Source of the DNA: a virus
DNA length: 36,363 nucleotides
Direction: 5' to 3' (one strand)
Virus record (IMG/VR): IMGVR_UViG_3300021130_000008
Location: 1-36,363 of that record
Shown one piece after another: positions 7,422 through 15,086 of the stretch (position 1 is the stretch's first letter; each line of letters opens with the position of its first letter). The notes beneath the pieces were generated by a model that was not told the DNA's origin, made no database searches, and worked only from the letters and a program-made list of their open reading frames with translations. The position numbers and the translations under genes are program-made.

Positions 7422-9023
7422 TTACTGACTTAGCTGAGGTTCTTCTGGCCCACTTTGTTGTTGTCCAGGAGGTCCAGCTGGTGCACCAGATCCGTCATCA
7501 GGCATTTGTGGCTGAGGAAGTTGTGCTTGAAGTTCCATTTGTTGTTTCTGCAACTCAAAGTTCTTCTCTACATCTTCTTGCATTTCAATCTGCATCTGTG
7601 CAATATCATCATCTGATAGCTGTAGGATCTGCTTCTGTACCCACTCTTCTGAGTAATACTTACCAACATATGGATCAACTAGAGCAAGTGTATTGATTCT
7701 GTTTGTAATGATTTCAGCTTGCTTCAACTCTGCGAAGTAGTTGTCAACCTGAAAGTCAAAGTGAATCTTATTGTGAATGTCTTTCCAGTCTACGTCTGAA
7801 ATAACACCAGTTAGAATAAGCTGCTTTTCAAGTGTCTTGTAGAATAGTTCTGCAAACTTGGTACGAAGGCGAAGAATGAACTTCTGAAACTTCAACTCAT
7901 CGCGGCTGATTTCAGATGAACGCCCTAGATTGAATCCAGAGTCGCTGATCATGCGAGACACAGGAACGTTTAGCGACTGATAAAGTTTCTTTTCAAAATA
8001 TTCAACGTCGGCTAGTTCGCCTAGGTTCTGACCTGAAGGCAATGTAGTAACCTGAGTACCACCACCATCAGCACGGCGAGGGAACCAGAAGTCTTCTAGC
8101 ATCGTCATAAACTTACGATCATCACGAATGTTGCCTGTCGTGGCATCGTAGATCAAGCGGTTTTTGTGCTTGACCATGATGTCGCGAACATACTGCTCGG
8201 CTTTCATTTTTGGTAGATTGCCAACATCGATTGAGAAGATACGACGCTCTGGCGCACGAGAGATACGGTAGATGACCGTAGCGTCTTCTAGAATACGAAG
8301 CTGGTTAAGTGGCTTGATTGCTTTGTGTAGATAGCCAAGGACGATTTTATTATCTTTATCGACCACACCAGATGTGACGTGGACGATTGAGTCCTTGGCG
8401 ATCTGTAGCCCCTGATTGTCCATACCGGTAGCAGAAGCGCCTTTGAAGCCGCGTTCATTATACATGTAGAACTCTGAGTCTGTTACGTTAGTGTAAATCT
8501 GACCTTTACGAACACGCTTGACTGGACGGATCTTTCTGATCTTACGTGGGTCAATATAGCGTAGTTCTTTGATGCCTGAACGAGGATCATTGATGTCGAT
8601 CATCACGTGGTAGTATAGACGACCATCAACGTACCAACGCTTGAAGATTTCGTAGCCGTAGTTATTAAAATCAAATAACTCTGAAACTTTTTCCCATTCT
8701 TGAGAAATGCGTTCTTTGATATTGTCGGCATATTCTAGATCGTCTAGATTGATTTCGACAATCTTTTTATTGTCTTCTTTAACAATCGCTTCCGAAACGA
8801 TATCATTAACCGCCAGTTCTACTTCTGGCTGAATAGACATTTCGCGATACTTGGCAACGATTTCGGCTTCAGTTCTAGCAGAACCTTCTAAGTCGAGATA
8901 CGTACCGTAAGTACCACCAGCAGAAACAACTAGAGCCCCATCATCTGTCTCTCTAGGAGCAAATGATGGGATGTCTAGTTGTTCTTCTTCTCTCTTGAAT
9001 TCCCAACCAAATAACTTTACCAT
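7422..9023 (-). CDS. 20: Portal vertex protein gp20
   Basis: The 533-aa protein matches T4 gp20 (524 aa) along its length: FKRWYVDGRLYYHVMIDIND, LRYIDPRKIRKIRPV, YRISRAPERRIFSIDVGNLP, an EDFWFPRRADGGGT segment, and NVPVSRMISDSGFNLGRSSE. The C-terminus is Gln/Pro/Gly-rich and probably flexible. As a dodecamer the portal starts head assembly, docks the terminase motor (gp17, same window) and later the neck proteins gp13 and gp14. The ATG is preceded by AAGGAATTGTA and by a TATAAGTA late-promoter variant. Confidence 0.97.
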   Translation of the reverse strand: MVKLFGWEFKREEEQLDIPSFAPRETDDGALVVSAGGTYGTYLDLEGSARTEAEIVAKYREMSIQPEVELAVNDIVSEAIVKEDNKKIVEINLDDLEYADNIKERISQEWEKVSELFDFNNYGYEIFKRWYVDGRLYYHVMIDINDPRSGIKELRYIDPRKIRKIRPVKRVRKGQIYTNVTDSEFYMYNERGFKGASATGMDNQGLQIAKDSIVHVTSGVVDKDNKIVLGYLHKAIKPLNQLRILEDATVIYRISRAPERRIFSIDVGNLPKMKAEQYVRDIMVKHKNRLIYDATTGNIRDDRKFMTMLEDFWFPRRADGGGTQVTTLPSGQNLGELADVEYFEKKLYQSLNVPVSRMISDSGFNLGRSSEISRDELKFQKFILRLRTKFAELFYKTLEKQLILTGVISDVDWKDIHNKIHFDFQVDNYFAELKQAEIITNRINTLALVDPYVGKYYSEEWVQKQILQLSDDDIAQMQIEMQEDVEKNFELQKQQMELQAQLPQPQMPDDGSGAPAGPPGQQQSGPEEPQLSQ

Positions 9024-9052
9024 TACAATTCCTTAGTAGACGTTTTATAATC

Positions 9053-9060
9053 TACTTATA
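9053..9060 (-). promoter_or_regulatory. Probable late promoter variant for gp20
   Basis: The minus strand reads TATAAGTA, one base from the late consensus, in the 42-nt gp19-gp20 gap and 30 nt before the gp20 ATG. The same variant occurs at 18504-18511. Confidence 0.6.
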
Positions 9061-9065
9061 TGTCA

Positions 9066-9620
9066 TTATTGTGTAGATAGTGTTGATGTTGTACCAGAAA
9101 CATTGTAGTAATCATATTGGAATGTAACATTGAACTCTTCAATCTGATCAGTTGCATTCCAATCTAGACCAATAGCAGTGATATCTTGTGGATAAATGCC
9201 ATCGAATGTATAGGTACGAATTGTATTACCTTGACGGTCATACTGGTTTACAATAGCAGTAGATTTGTATGCTAATGTATCATTAAATCCAGCAGATCGA
9301 ATGTTGGTCTGTAGAGAGTTGATCGCATTTGACCAATTCTCCAAGGCGTCACGAATTAGAAAGTCTTCATCGTTGACTACAGTTACTTGCCATGGCTGAA
9401 ACTGACGGTCGCCCGCTAGATTGATTTTACGACCAAAATAAGGAACTTGATAGTTTCCGAGTGAAACTTCTGGAATAGAAGATGCCTTTACAAGGAAAGG
9501 CACCTTAATGTCGGCAACTGTAGTTGCTGGATTAGTAAACTGTACGCTGAATAGCGACTGTCTAGCGCCTCCATATGTAAGTTGCGATTTGAAGTTATTG
9601 ATATCAAAACTCTGAGCCAT
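9066..9620 (-). CDS. 19: Tail tube protein gp19
   Basis: The 184-aa protein resembles T4 gp19 (163 aa). The N-terminal half has SLFSVQFTNP, FLVKASSIPEVSLGNYQVPY and FGRKINLAGDRQFQPW, and the C-terminal half has YTFDGIYPQDITAIGLDWNA and IEEFNVTFQYDYY. It polymerises to form the inner tail tube surrounded by gp18. The gene begins 24 nt after gp18 with GGAG before its ATG and has no late box of its own, so it is probably cotranscribed with gp18. Confidence 0.95.
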   Translation of the reverse strand: MAQSFDINNFKSQLTYGGARQSLFSVQFTNPATTVADIKVPFLVKASSIPEVSLGNYQVPYFGRKINLAGDRQFQPWQVTVVNDEDFLIRDALENWSNAINSLQTNIRSAGFNDTLAYKSTAIVNQYDRQGNTIRTYTFDGIYPQDITAIGLDWNATDQIEEFNVTFQYDYYNVSGTTSTLSTQ

Positions 9621-9644
9621 TGTTTATTCTCCTATTTCTTTCTA

Positions 9645-11951
9645 TTAAAACTGTCCAACGATTTCAGAGAAATCAACACCTGACCTTACGGCGACGAAGT
9701 TCAACTGGATATAGTTGATTGATCGTGCTGGTTTAATATAAATGTCGCCAACGAACTGATTTGCATTGATGACAGCAGGAGTATTGTTCGTAGAATCGCA
9801 TACTACCTTAAAGTCTTGAATGCCTTGTAGCCCTTGAACTTGCTTCAAGAAAGGAGTGACAAGCGAAACAAACTGTGCTTGCGTGAATGAGTTGTTGAAC
9901 TCAAATAGCAAGTTCTGTGCGGCTTGTGATATTGTCTTTTCAAGAATAATGAATAGACGACGGACGTTGATACGATCAAAGGCAGATGGATTTGATAGTG
10001 TTTTATCACCATTCAAGATTGTGCCCTGACCTGGGAATGTCACAACTGGATTGACGCCTAGTGGATATAGAATATCGCGATCTGCTTTAGTTGGATTATA
10101 AGAAAGTTTAACGATATTCTTGATCTGGCCACGATTGAAACCAGCAGGTGACCACCATGGATCGCGAACATTATCGGTAAATACGCATAGACCAGCGATG
10201 TCTCCATTTAGTGGAACATAACGATATACGTCATTGTACTTGTCGTACTGATATTTGTAGCCAGAATCCATGACACCATATGAAGATGCTGTTAAGCCAG
10301 CACGGAAGTTTTGAACAGAAGCAAGTTCATTACCTACGTTGTTGACAACTGATGAAGCATTTGGTGAAATGAACACAACGCAGTCCATACGTGGCTGAGC
10401 AATGTTCTGGATTAGATAGTTGCCAAGTAGCGTTCTATTTGTTTCGTCTGATTTCCCGGTCATTAGAAGAGAAATCGAAGCGCGTTCGGTTGACTTATAA
10501 AGATCATAAGCGGCAGTGATTGCACCGATGTTTGATCCAACATTGCTTTCTGAGAAGCCATCTTGACCGCCAGCAAAAGCGATAGTTGTAGGAACAACAT
10601 CAGTTAGTGTTGTCATATTGGCTGAAGTATTGGCATATGAAGCAGTTGGCAGGTTTGTTACCCAAACATAGTTTGAGTTTTGATTTAAAACATTTAGATA
10701 GTAGCTAGTTGCGCCGTCAACGGTTTTCGCATCAGTTGCGCGTGATAGCCCCTGAAATACTTCTAGGATTTGCCCTGGAACACCAGTAAACTTGCCTAGT
10801 GTATCTGCGACAACAACGTGAATGCTATCGACAGCAGCACTATTGCCATAGTTCTGACCGTAGTAAGAAACCGCTGGTGCGCCAGTTACAGAACTGTAAT
10901 ACTGCCATAGACGACCAACATTGCCTGATGCAACATATGGAGTTGATAGTGTGTATGGAGTATAGAATGAAACGTTTAGGAACTCTTGTGCAGCCTTGAA
11001 TGTTGCTGAACCGGTTGATCCTGTGAATGCGCTTGATAGAACAACTGATGTTGAACTTGGAACTGAAACAATAGTTGTGTTGTTAGCAAGACCAGCAATA
11101 GAAGCACTTACAGAGAAACCAATGAGAGCATTTGACATTCCACTTAGGCCAGTAACAGTATTTGACGAAGCGGTAAAAGTTGCGCCAGCATTGATGACTA
11201 ATGAAGGAGCAGTGCCTTTTGATGCAACTTGTAGTGTCTGTGTACCAATTGATGAGTTGCCAGCAGTAATCCAATCGCCAACAGTCAATGCTTGATATGC
11301 GGCATATGATGCTAGGTTAGCAGCAACAGTAGCAGCATTGATGATTACTGAAGTATCGTTGAATGATAATACAGCAGTATTTGAGTTGAAAGCGAATGTG
11401 GTATTTGAGATATTCACCAAGTTTGATGAATATGCGTTAGCAGTATCAACCGTTGAGATTGTAAGGCTGCTACCGATTGCACCTGGATACTTTGCAGTAT
11501 AGAGATATGTTGGATTTGAAGAAAACTGACCATTGTTTGCAGCAGTATTATATGCTGTCTGGTTTGTGATATTGAAGTTTGCGTTAACGTTCGAACCCCA
11601 ATACGTATTACCAGCAACGTTAGCAACAATAGCGCCACTTGTATCAGCGATAGCACTAAATGTACCATAGCCGTCAGTTGTAGTATCTGTTGTGTTAGCA
11701 GCGCGACTTACGTATAGTGAGTTACCATAAGCAAGGAAGTTTGCGGCTGTGAAAAATGTTTCGGCGTTTAGATTGGTTGGCTTACCAAAACGCTTCCATA
11801 GAGTTACTTCTGAAACAACTAGAACTAGCTGACCGATTGGTCCCCAGCGGAATACACCAGCAATAGCGCCAGTTGTAGTCGAAACGGTAGGTACTGTTGT
11901 GGTTGCATCGTATTCGGTTACGCTTACACCTGGACTGACTTGAATTGCCAT
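9645..11951 (-). CDS. 18: Contractile tail sheath protein gp18
   Basis: The 768-aa protein has the T4 gp18 plan. The N-terminus (VSPGVSVTEYD, AGVFRWGPIGQ, FGKPTNLNAETFFTAANFL, YGNSLYVSRAAN) and the C-terminal polymerisation domain (MDCVVFISPNAS, GFNRGQIKNIVKLSYNPTKA, DRDILYPLGVNPVVTFPGQG, AVRSGVDFSEIVGQF) are both conserved. T4 gp18 is 659 aa. The extra length lies in the middle, where one copy of the window's recurrent module is inserted (about bases 10993-11190: GLANNTTIVSVPSSTSVVLS). Such insertions in sheath proteins are expected to point outward from the tail. GGGAG precedes the start and a late promoter lies 51 nt upstream. Confidence 0.96.
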   Translation of the reverse strand: MAIQVSPGVSVTEYDATTTVPTVSTTTGAIAGVFRWGPIGQLVLVVSEVTLWKRFGKPTNLNAETFFTAANFLAYGNSLYVSRAANTTDTTTDGYGTFSAIADTSGAIVANVAGNTYWGSNVNANFNITNQTAYNTAANNGQFSSNPTYLYTAKYPGAIGSSLTISTVDTANAYSSNLVNISNTTFAFNSNTAVLSFNDTSVIINAATVAANLASYAAYQALTVGDWITAGNSSIGTQTLQVASKGTAPSLVINAGATFTASSNTVTGLSGMSNALIGFSVSASIAGLANNTTIVSVPSSTSVVLSSAFTGSTGSATFKAAQEFLNVSFYTPYTLSTPYVASGNVGRLWQYYSSVTGAPAVSYYGQNYGNSAAVDSIHVVVADTLGKFTGVPGQILEVFQGLSRATDAKTVDGATSYYLNVLNQNSNYVWVTNLPTASYANTSANMTTLTDVVPTTIAFAGGQDGFSESNVGSNIGAITAAYDLYKSTERASISLLMTGKSDETNRTLLGNYLIQNIAQPRMDCVVFISPNASSVVNNVGNELASVQNFRAGLTASSYGVMDSGYKYQYDKYNDVYRYVPLNGDIAGLCVFTDNVRDPWWSPAGFNRGQIKNIVKLSYNPTKADRDILYPLGVNPVVTFPGQGTILNGDKTLSNPSAFDRINVRRLFIILEKTISQAAQNLLFEFNNSFTQAQFVSLVTPFLKQVQGLQGIQDFKVVCDSTNNTPAVINANQFVGDIYIKPARSINYIQLNFVAVRSGVDFSEIVGQF
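10993..11190 (-). repeat. Recurrent beta-module inside gp18
   Basis: It runs from FTASSNTVTGLSGMSN to GSTGSATF, with the core GLANNTTIVSVPSSTSVVLS. It is the same pattern as in gp15, two large virion proteins, a fibre and the truncated left-end protein. Confidence 0.6.
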
Positions 11952-12001
11952 TGTTATCTCCCTTACACTTATCTTGGATTATGAATATGCTTCCTTTGAT
12001 G

Positions 12002-12009
12002 TATTTATA
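12002..12009 (-). promoter_or_regulatory. T4-type late promoter for gp18-gp19
   Basis: The minus strand reads TATAAATA, in the gap after the terminase C-half stop and 51 nt before the gp18 ATG. Confidence 0.85.
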
Positions 12010-12027
12010 AAAACACAATACTAGATG

Positions 12028-13173
12028 CTACATCATCAACCACTGTCGGAAGGATGACTCGAAATCATCACCCGAATTGGGATCTTCCCATGCTTCATCA
12101 ACATAACCAAATGGCACAAGATTTTCTTCAATAAGTCTCTGATTGTTGGTCAAAACTTCAAGTCTTGCATCGTTGTTGCTTAGTTCTTTGAAATAGTCTT
12201 GATGTACTAACCAAGAGAACAGAACGCAGCACATAACAAGGTCATCATGACTTCCTTCTTCGGCTTGATACTTTGCATTGTGTTCAACAAAGCGATACAT
12301 TTCTTGAAGAAGATCATAGTCATTGATTATCAGTTTATCATTCTCAACCAAACTCTTAAAGTTTGCACAACCAATACGCTTGACTTGTGTTGTGGTACGA
12401 ACACCCATAGCAAAACGAACACCGCCCATAGTGCCGCCGATCTTCTGGCCAGCGCGGCCTTTAGTCTTTGTTGACAGTACGTTTTCATATTCTAGATCGT
12501 GCTGTAGAATGTCCACCACCTGTTGGCCAACGTCATTGATTTCAACTAGAACATATGCATCATTGTAATGTCGCGACACGTTGTAGATGATCGTAGGATA
12601 AACCAAAGATTCGATTTCATTATTACGATATTTTGCTACCACTCGATATGGTACGTCTGTGATGTCAAACACAATGAATGCAGAATAATCGATACCAGAA
12701 CCACGGGATGTATCAACCACAGTAGCATAGACGCGACTCTCATTAACGTCCTCATACATATCAACATCATTGTTTGTTAGAATAGGATCAATGTAGGTAA
12801 GCTGTGCTAGTTTGTTACCATCAATCAGTGTATTAGATGAACCAAGGAACTCTGTATTGTGTGACACAACATCATTAGAGTAGTATGTTTCAGATTCTTC
12901 AACGCCTACTGGATCATAAACTATATATGGTCCTTCTGTAAGTAGCGTAATCTTAGATATTTTTTTCCCAGTTATTGTTTGTCCTATTGACAAATCTTTT
13001 GCAAAAGAAAATCCACTATCTGTCAAAAAGACATGTTTAGGTGATACTCTAATAAACGTATCATCAAAATCAAAGCGAATCAAAGTATCTGTAGTTTTTG
13101 ACACCACACCAGAAAAATCTTTATATCCTAAAGGAGTTTTTATTCTGTATCTTGTGTTTTCTTTATACTGCAC
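12028..13173 (-). CDS. 17: Large terminase C-half: C-intein plus nuclease domain (gp17-C)
   Basis: The 381-aa product has two parts. Residues 1-106 are a C-terminal split intein ending VVSHN, with the +1 residue Thr107. Residues 107-381 are the remainder of gp17: TEFLGSSNTLIDG completes the ATPase domain edge, and the RNase H-like nuclease follows with VVDTSRGSGIDYSAF (Asp154), LVEINDVG (Glu211) and SHDDLVM (Asp310/311), the three acidic positions expected for metal binding. The start is probably a GTG at 13173 that overlaps the 3' end of the HNH gene by 11 nt, suggesting coupling. Trans-splicing with the product of 13765-14646 would give a 538-aa terminase, normal for the family (T4 gp17 is 610 aa). 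Confidence 0.93.
   Translation of the reverse strand: MQYKENTRYRIKTPLGYKDFSGVVSKTTDTLIRFDFDDTFIRVSPKHVFLTDSGFSFAKDLSIGQTITGKKISKITLLTEGPYIVYDPVGVEESETYYSNDVVSHNTEFLGSSNTLIDGNKLAQLTYIDPILTNNDVDMYEDVNESRVYATVVDTSRGSGIDYSAFIVFDITDVPYRVVAKYRNNEIESLVYPTIIYNVSRHYNDAYVLVEINDVGQQVVDILQHDLEYENVLSTKTKGRAGQKIGGTMGGVRFAMGVRTTTQVKRIGCANFKSLVENDKLIINDYDLLQEMYRFVEHNAKYQAEEGSHDDLVMCCVLFSWLVHQDYFKELSNNDARLEVLTNNQRLIEENLVPFGYVDEAWEDPNSGDDFESSFRQWLMM
12856..13173 (-). other. C-terminal half of split intein (IntC, 106 aa)
   Basis: The segment runs from the GTG start to the asparagine of VVSHN. It has the block B pattern VSPKHVF (His47) preceded by FDFDDTFIR, block F (VYDPVGVEESETYYSNDVV) and block G (SHN followed by Thr). 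No endonuclease domain is present. TPLGYKDFSGV near the start and YDPVGVEES recall the C part of the AceL-TerL intein, by memory. Confidence 0.9.
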
Positions 13174-13717
13174 TGAAACTTTTACCTGTTACTAGTTTTC
13201 TAATACATGCAGATGTTACGCCATATTCTTCTGCATACTTTTTACTAAATGCTTGTTCATATGATAAAACTTTACCATTCTTTTGAACTTTACCCACTCC
13301 ATCAATATATGGTCTAGTGTTGTATAGTTCAAGTATAGCGTCAACATTTTCACCAAGTTTGCTGTGATAAACTTTACCTCTCTTTGCTTCACTTGCTTTA
13401 GGTAAAGAATATCCACTGATGCCTTTATTCCAAGGTGTGGTTCCCTTTTTTACACCGCCAACACCAGGTCTTTTCTTACCTTTTTGTATATCACTAATAT
13501 ATGTCGGAGACATACCCATTCGTTTTGCTATCATTACACAAGCGCCATAGTCACCCTGCGAATAGTGTATATCATAGTGTTCTTGTATACTCACGCAAGT
13601 AAGATTCATGATATCATTATTGGCATGGTTACCATCAACATGATGTATTTCATATGATCTACCTTCTGTATCTCTCGGAATAGGACCATACTCTTTTTCA
13701 TATATTTTTCTATGCAT
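13163..13717 (-). CDS. HNH homing endonuclease between the split terminase halves
   Basis: The 184-aa protein has an N-terminal HNH motif: YEIHHVDGNHANNDIMNL (His25, His26, Asp28, Asn30, His31), then EHYDIH. The middle has SPTYISDIQKGKKRPGVGG and NUMOD3-like PWNKGISGYSLPKASEAKRG. The C-terminus has YAEEYGVTSACIRKLVTGKS, a helix-turn-helix-like element. AGGAG lies 7 nt before the ATG, with an exact late promoter just upstream. Its stop overlaps the start of the terminase C-half. By position it is probably the nuclease that spreads the fractured terminase arrangement, with a predicted target at the intein-less terminase junction. That target is inferred. Confidence 0.9.
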   Translation of the reverse strand: MHRKIYEKEYGPIPRDTEGRSYEIHHVDGNHANNDIMNLTCVSIQEHYDIHYSQGDYGACVMIAKRMGMSPTYISDIQKGKKRPGVGGVKKGTTPWNKGISGYSLPKASEAKRGKVYHSKLGENVDAILELYNTRPYIDGVGKVQKNGKVLSYEQAFSKKYAEEYGVTSACIRKLVTGKSFSAV

Positions 13718-13738
13718 AAAAATCTCCTAGTTCTATTG

Positions 13739-13746
13739 TATTTATA
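13739..13746 (-). promoter_or_regulatory. T4-type late promoter between the terminase halves
   Basis: The minus strand reads TATAAATA, in the 47-nt gap between the terminase N-half stop and the HNH ATG. It can drive both the HNH gene and the terminase C-half independently of the N-half. Confidence 0.85.
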
Positions 13747-13764
13747 AAACCAAGAAACTCTATC

Positions 13765-14646
13765 TCAAAGTGTATTATATAGTTGACTTATAGGAATGCA
13801 CATATATTCATTTGTTGTTGTATCGTAGACATCTATCATAGTTTCTTCTGCAACACATTCAAATTCCTGTCTCCACTGACGTTCACTGGTGTTTTTGATA
13901 TATTCATCTTTGAATGCTTCGTCGCGACCAGGAACGTCTCTCCAGTTGACAGAACAACGAACGTATGTATTACGCCCTTGCTCCGAATCCGACCACAACT
14001 TATAGAATAAGTTCATCCCATTCGGTGTTGAAGTGATGATAACTTTAGTTGTCTTACCTGAAGTGATCGTAGGATAAACTGAAGCGAAGAATGATTCTTG
14101 AATGTTGTTAGGAACGAACGCAAACTCATCAAGATATAGAAGTGAGAACGTCTTACCACGAACAGCAGAACCACCGGTGGCTGATGCAAGTGCCTTTGAT
14201 CCGTTCTCTAGTTCAATGTCGCCTTCATTCCAACGCTTCACGCCTTGCTGTAACCAGTTGGGAAGATGTTCAAACATCAACTTCACACGGTTAAGGATTT
14301 CTCGTGCCTGCATATCTTTGTTGGCAAGAATAGCAATAGCATAGTTTTTATTGAAAAGAAGTTTATGCAGCATGTAAGCGCAAACTGTAGTTGTCTTACC
14401 GCACTGACGAAGCAGTTTACAAATAGAGAAACGATTTGTCTCAAATGTATTGACCATATTCTCCTGAAATGGCCAAAGATTGAAGTTGATTAGACCGTCG
14501 TCAACACTAACAATCTTACAGTATGTTTTGATAAAGTAAATCTGATCTTCAGCACATCTTTTAAACTCTTTTACCTTATCTAAATCCCACTCAACAGGAA
14601 CGTTGACGGCTTTTAGATTTTGGTTATTATTATAGTATTCTGCCAT
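13765..14646 (-). CDS. 17: Large terminase N-half: ATPase domain plus N-intein (gp17-N)
   Basis: The 293-aa product carries the packaging ATPase: Walker A-like LLRQCGKTTT (Arg80-Thr86), Walker B LLYLDEF (169-175) and coupling motif TSTPNG (205-210). The terminase sequence stops at QEFE (residue 263), where intact homologues continue directly with the FLGSSNTL block. Instead, Cys264 opens a 30-aa N-intein and the gene ends at a TGA. The nuclease half is encoded separately at 12028-13173. The ATG overlaps the gp16 stop (TAATG), so both terminase subunits are coupled. The motor packages DNA through portal gp20 and should need trans-splicing to work. Confidence 0.94.
   Translation of the reverse strand: MAEYYNNNQNLKAVNVPVEWDLDKVKEFKRCAEDQIYFIKTYCKIVSVDDGLINFNLWPFQENMVNTFETNRFSICKLLRQCGKTTTVCAYMLHKLLFNKNYAIAILANKDMQAREILNRVKLMFEHLPNWLQQGVKRWNEGDIELENGSKALASATGGSAVRGKTFSLLYLDEFAFVPNNIQESFFASVYPTITSGKTTKVIITSTPNGMNLFYKLWSDSEQGRNTYVRCSVNWRDVPGRDEAFKDEYIKNTSERQWRQEFECVAEETMIDVYDTTTNEYMCIPISQLYNTL
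13768..13857 (-). other. N-terminal half of split intein (IntN, 30 aa)
   Basis: It starts with Cys (codon 13855-13857) in CVAEETMIDVYD, a block A pattern, and ends ISQLYNTL before TGA. Only block A is present; block B lies in the C part. Classical split inteins have N parts near 90-100 aa, so this is the rare early-split type known from AceL-TerL (25-aa N part, from memory). Confidence 0.9.
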
Positions 14647-15083
14647 TATTCACCTTTGAGCAGTTTGTGCAACTCAGCGGTTGTTCCCACAAATAGGTTG
14701 TTAGTTACATTACCAGTAGTCTTTTCTGCTTCTTCTGGTGTTTTGTCCATCTTCTGGATCTCTTTGACTTGCTTGCTTAAGTTCAATAGCTTCTGGTTAG
14801 CTGTCACCAAGCCATTCACCAGCGTGCCAACAACTTCGTATGCAGATGCCGACTGAGACTGCTTTGCGAACTCCAGCATGTCTGTGAGTGCTTCCTGACC
14901 AGCTTCGATGATGTCATAGAGATTCTTACGTGCAAAGTCGTAATCGTTCTCTGCATTGGTTTGCGATTCGTCTTGAACAAGAATAGCCTGTACAGGCAAC
15001 TTCTTTGTCGGAAACCCAACCGAGTCGTTCATTGGGCTAAGGCCTAGTTTTTGTGAAATGATTTGATTATTCGCTATGTTCAT
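14646..15083 (-). CDS. 16: Small terminase subunit gp16
   Basis: The 145-aa helical protein lies directly before the large terminase (stop and start overlap by one base), as in T4. The N-terminus (NNQIISQKLGLSPMND) is followed by a long helical centre (DFARKNLYDIIEAGQEAL, LEFAKQSQSASAYEVVGTL, NQKLLNLSKQVKEIQK) and a C-terminal tail with NVTNNLFVGTTAEL, typical of T4-type gp16 (164 aa in T4). It forms a ring that recognises DNA and stimulates gp17. It starts 3 nt after the gp15 stop. Confidence 0.93.
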   Translation of the reverse strand: MNIANNQIISQKLGLSPMNDSVGFPTKKLPVQAILVQDESQTNAENDYDFARKNLYDIIEAGQEALTDMLEFAKQSQSASAYEVVGTLVNGLVTANQKLLNLSKQVKEIQKMDKTPEEAEKTTGNVTNNLFVGTTAELHKLLKGE

Positions 15084-15086
15084 ATA

